From positions 110,137 to 174,136 of the forward strand of contig NZ_FQTV01000010.1 of assembly GCF_900128905.1 (NCBI RefSeq): 64,000 nucleotides of DNA, given 5' to 3'. The first letter of the stretch is position 1. The number at the start of each line of letters is the position of its first letter. This DNA is from Bacteroides luti (GTDB taxonomy: Bacteria; Bacteroidota; Bacteroidia; Bacteroidales; Bacteroidaceae). Under the pieces are notes generated by a model. That model saw only the letters and a program-made list of their open reading frames with translations. It was not told where the DNA came from and made no database searches. Position numbers and translations under genes: made by a program. Positions 62,968-64,000 of the stretch are shown here, piece after piece.

Positions 62968-63828
62968 ATGAATAAATCATCTTTTTTATTTAGTAAGAAT
63001 TTGGTTTCAATAGAGGACGATTTTATCATGTATTCTGATATCAATAGATCTCATGTTTTAGAATACCCTATACATGCTGAAAAATCATATATAATTTTTT
63101 GTCTTGAAGGATCTGCTGAAATAGAAATTAATCTTGAGAAACGCGTTGTATCTAAAAATGAAATAGTTTTAATTTCATTAAATTCTATAGTATTTCATCG
63201 TGAAATGAGTGATGATTTTCGAGTTGCTTTTTTTTCTGTTTCAAAAAATATTACGGAAGAATTATTGAACTACTTGCGAAAATATCCGCCTGTTTTTCTG
63301 TTGAAGCCTGATTTTCCTTCTATTATGTTGACTGATGAAGAGATGGAAGAAGCTATGCGTTTTTTTCAGCTTATGTGGAATGTTGTAGAAGATGTTGAGA
63401 ATGATCATAGAACAGAGATGCTGAAGCATCTGTTATGTGCTTTGCTTATAAAGATTCATGGACATGCTAGTAAATATATGAATAATACTGTTCCCATTTC
63501 TCGAAAAGAAGAAATGGTAAGGCAGTTTTTTTTATTGGTTTCAGAGTATTTGAAAGAATCCAAAGATGTTTCTTTTTACGCCAATAAGCTTTGTGTATCT
63601 CCAAAATACTTATCCTCTTTAGTAAAACAAGCTATTGGTAAGCCGGCCAAAGAGTGTATAGATTATTGCGTCGTTTTAGAAAGTAAACTAATGCTTAGGT
63701 CTTCGTGCACAATTCAGGAAATATCTCAGGAATTGAATTTCCCCAACCAATCTTTTTTTGGAAAATACTTCAAAAAACATACGGGTGTATCTCCGCTTCA
63801 TTACAGAAGATCAATATTAAAACAATAA
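62968..63828 (+). CDS. AraC-family transcriptional regulator
   Basis: This is a 286-residue regulator with a cupin-like N-terminal domain (about residues 20-100) and a C-terminal two-helix-turn-helix AraC domain (SFYANKLCVSPKYLSSLVKQ and IQEISQELNFPNQSFFGKYF, ending FKKHTGVSPLHYRR). It is divergent from the RND efflux operon, with 184 bases between the start codons, so control of that operon is likely. The inducer is unknown. Confidence 0.94.
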   Translation: MNKSSFLFSKNLVSIEDDFIMYSDINRSHVLEYPIHAEKSYIIFCLEGSAEIEINLEKRVVSKNEIVLISLNSIVFHREMSDDFRVAFFSVSKNITEELLNYLRKYPPVFLLKPDFPSIMLTDEEMEEAMRFFQLMWNVVEDVENDHRTEMLKHLLCALLIKIHGHASKYMNNTVPISRKEEMVRQFFLLVSEYLKESKDVSFYANKLCVSPKYLSSLVKQAIGKPAKECIDYCVVLESKLMLRSSCTIQEISQELNFPNQSFFGKYFKKHTGVSPLHYRRSILKQ

Positions 63829-63850
63829 ATTAGTTTTTTTCAAAAAACAT

Positions 63851-63912
63851 CTCCCACCTGCTACTAATTTTGCTTAAAAGTCTTTGTTTATAGGCTTTAT
63901 GATTGGTGGGAG
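63851..63912. repeat. Short inverted repeat near the window end
   Basis: CTCCCACC (63851-63858) and GGTGGGAG (63905-63912) are perfect inverses across 46 bases. It may be a terminator for the AraC-type gene or part of a feature beyond the window. Confidence 0.3.
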
Positions 63913-64000
63913 TCCCTATGTTTGTAATTAATATGCAGAAAAACAAAGCATAAGCCAAGAGCATTAATATATTTGAGGTATCAGTCTTAAACAATTAAAT

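Overview
The window looks like chromosomal DNA of a Bacteroides-type member of the Bacteroidales. The evidence is a set of -7 boxes of the form TAnnTTTG (with TTTG near -33 at the best sites), A-rich leaders with few Shine-Dalgarno sequences, many SPII lipoproteins, GldF/GldG, a Nudix-type arabinose regulator and an LpxA-like protein. Base composition is AT-rich. No tRNA, rRNA, CRISPR array or intact insertion sequence was recognised.

Layout. 1-2.7 kb: a minus-strand 2-oxoacid:ferredoxin oxidoreductase operon (TPR protein, ferredoxin, alpha, small membrane protein, beta). 3-9 kb: a GH28 pectin-type hydrolase, gldF-gldG, and two envelope proteins of unknown role. 9.2-12.3 kb: a DUF2867-type protein, two small membrane proteins and a LytS/LytTR two-component pair. 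12.3-24.7 kb is the accessory region: a gene remnant, a secreted orphan protein bracketed by two related palindromic repeats, then an SNF2 helicase, a HEPN/Abi-like protein, a Mod methyltransferase and a Type III Res nuclease-helicase, followed by an HU-like protein and a VirE/BT4734-type primase-helicase separated by elaborate inverted repeats. 26-38.3 kb: a minus-strand sugar block: rpiB-tkt (pentose phosphate), araB-araA-araD-araR-galM (L-arabinose) and galK-gluP-galM-like (galactose). 38.5-46.2 kb: GH31, GH2 and GH3 exo-glycosidases on the plus strand, a set that fits removal of xylose, galactose and glucose from xyloglucan-type oligosaccharides. 46.4-50 kb: a FadL-type porin, then a queuosine-precursor operon (transporter, queC, queF) behind a candidate preQ1 riboswitch. 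50-55.6 kb: dnaX, a DivIC/FtsB-like protein, a small membrane protein and an M16 protease. 56-63.8 kb: an RND efflux operon (membrane fusion protein, pump, outer-membrane channel), an LpxA paralogue lacking several family histidines, and a divergent AraC regulator.

How it works together: released arabinose and galactose would be epimerised (GalM), imported (GluP) and funnelled through AraBAD or GalK into the pentose-phosphate enzymes encoded next door. AraR lies in the arabinose operon. Similar tandem half-sites lie upstream of the GH28 and GH31 genes, which hints at a shared regulator encoded elsewhere.

The most unusual parts are the four-gene SNF2-HEPN-Mod-Res locus, which reads as an expanded Type III restriction system with a possible RNase arm; a 57-bp repeat pair whose palindromes differ by paired compensating changes; the 25-bp perfect inverted repeat beside the primase gene; and several intergenic clusters built from short inverted units (GTACA and CTAGCA cores). 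Base compositions quoted were counted by hand on short stretches; no database search was possible.
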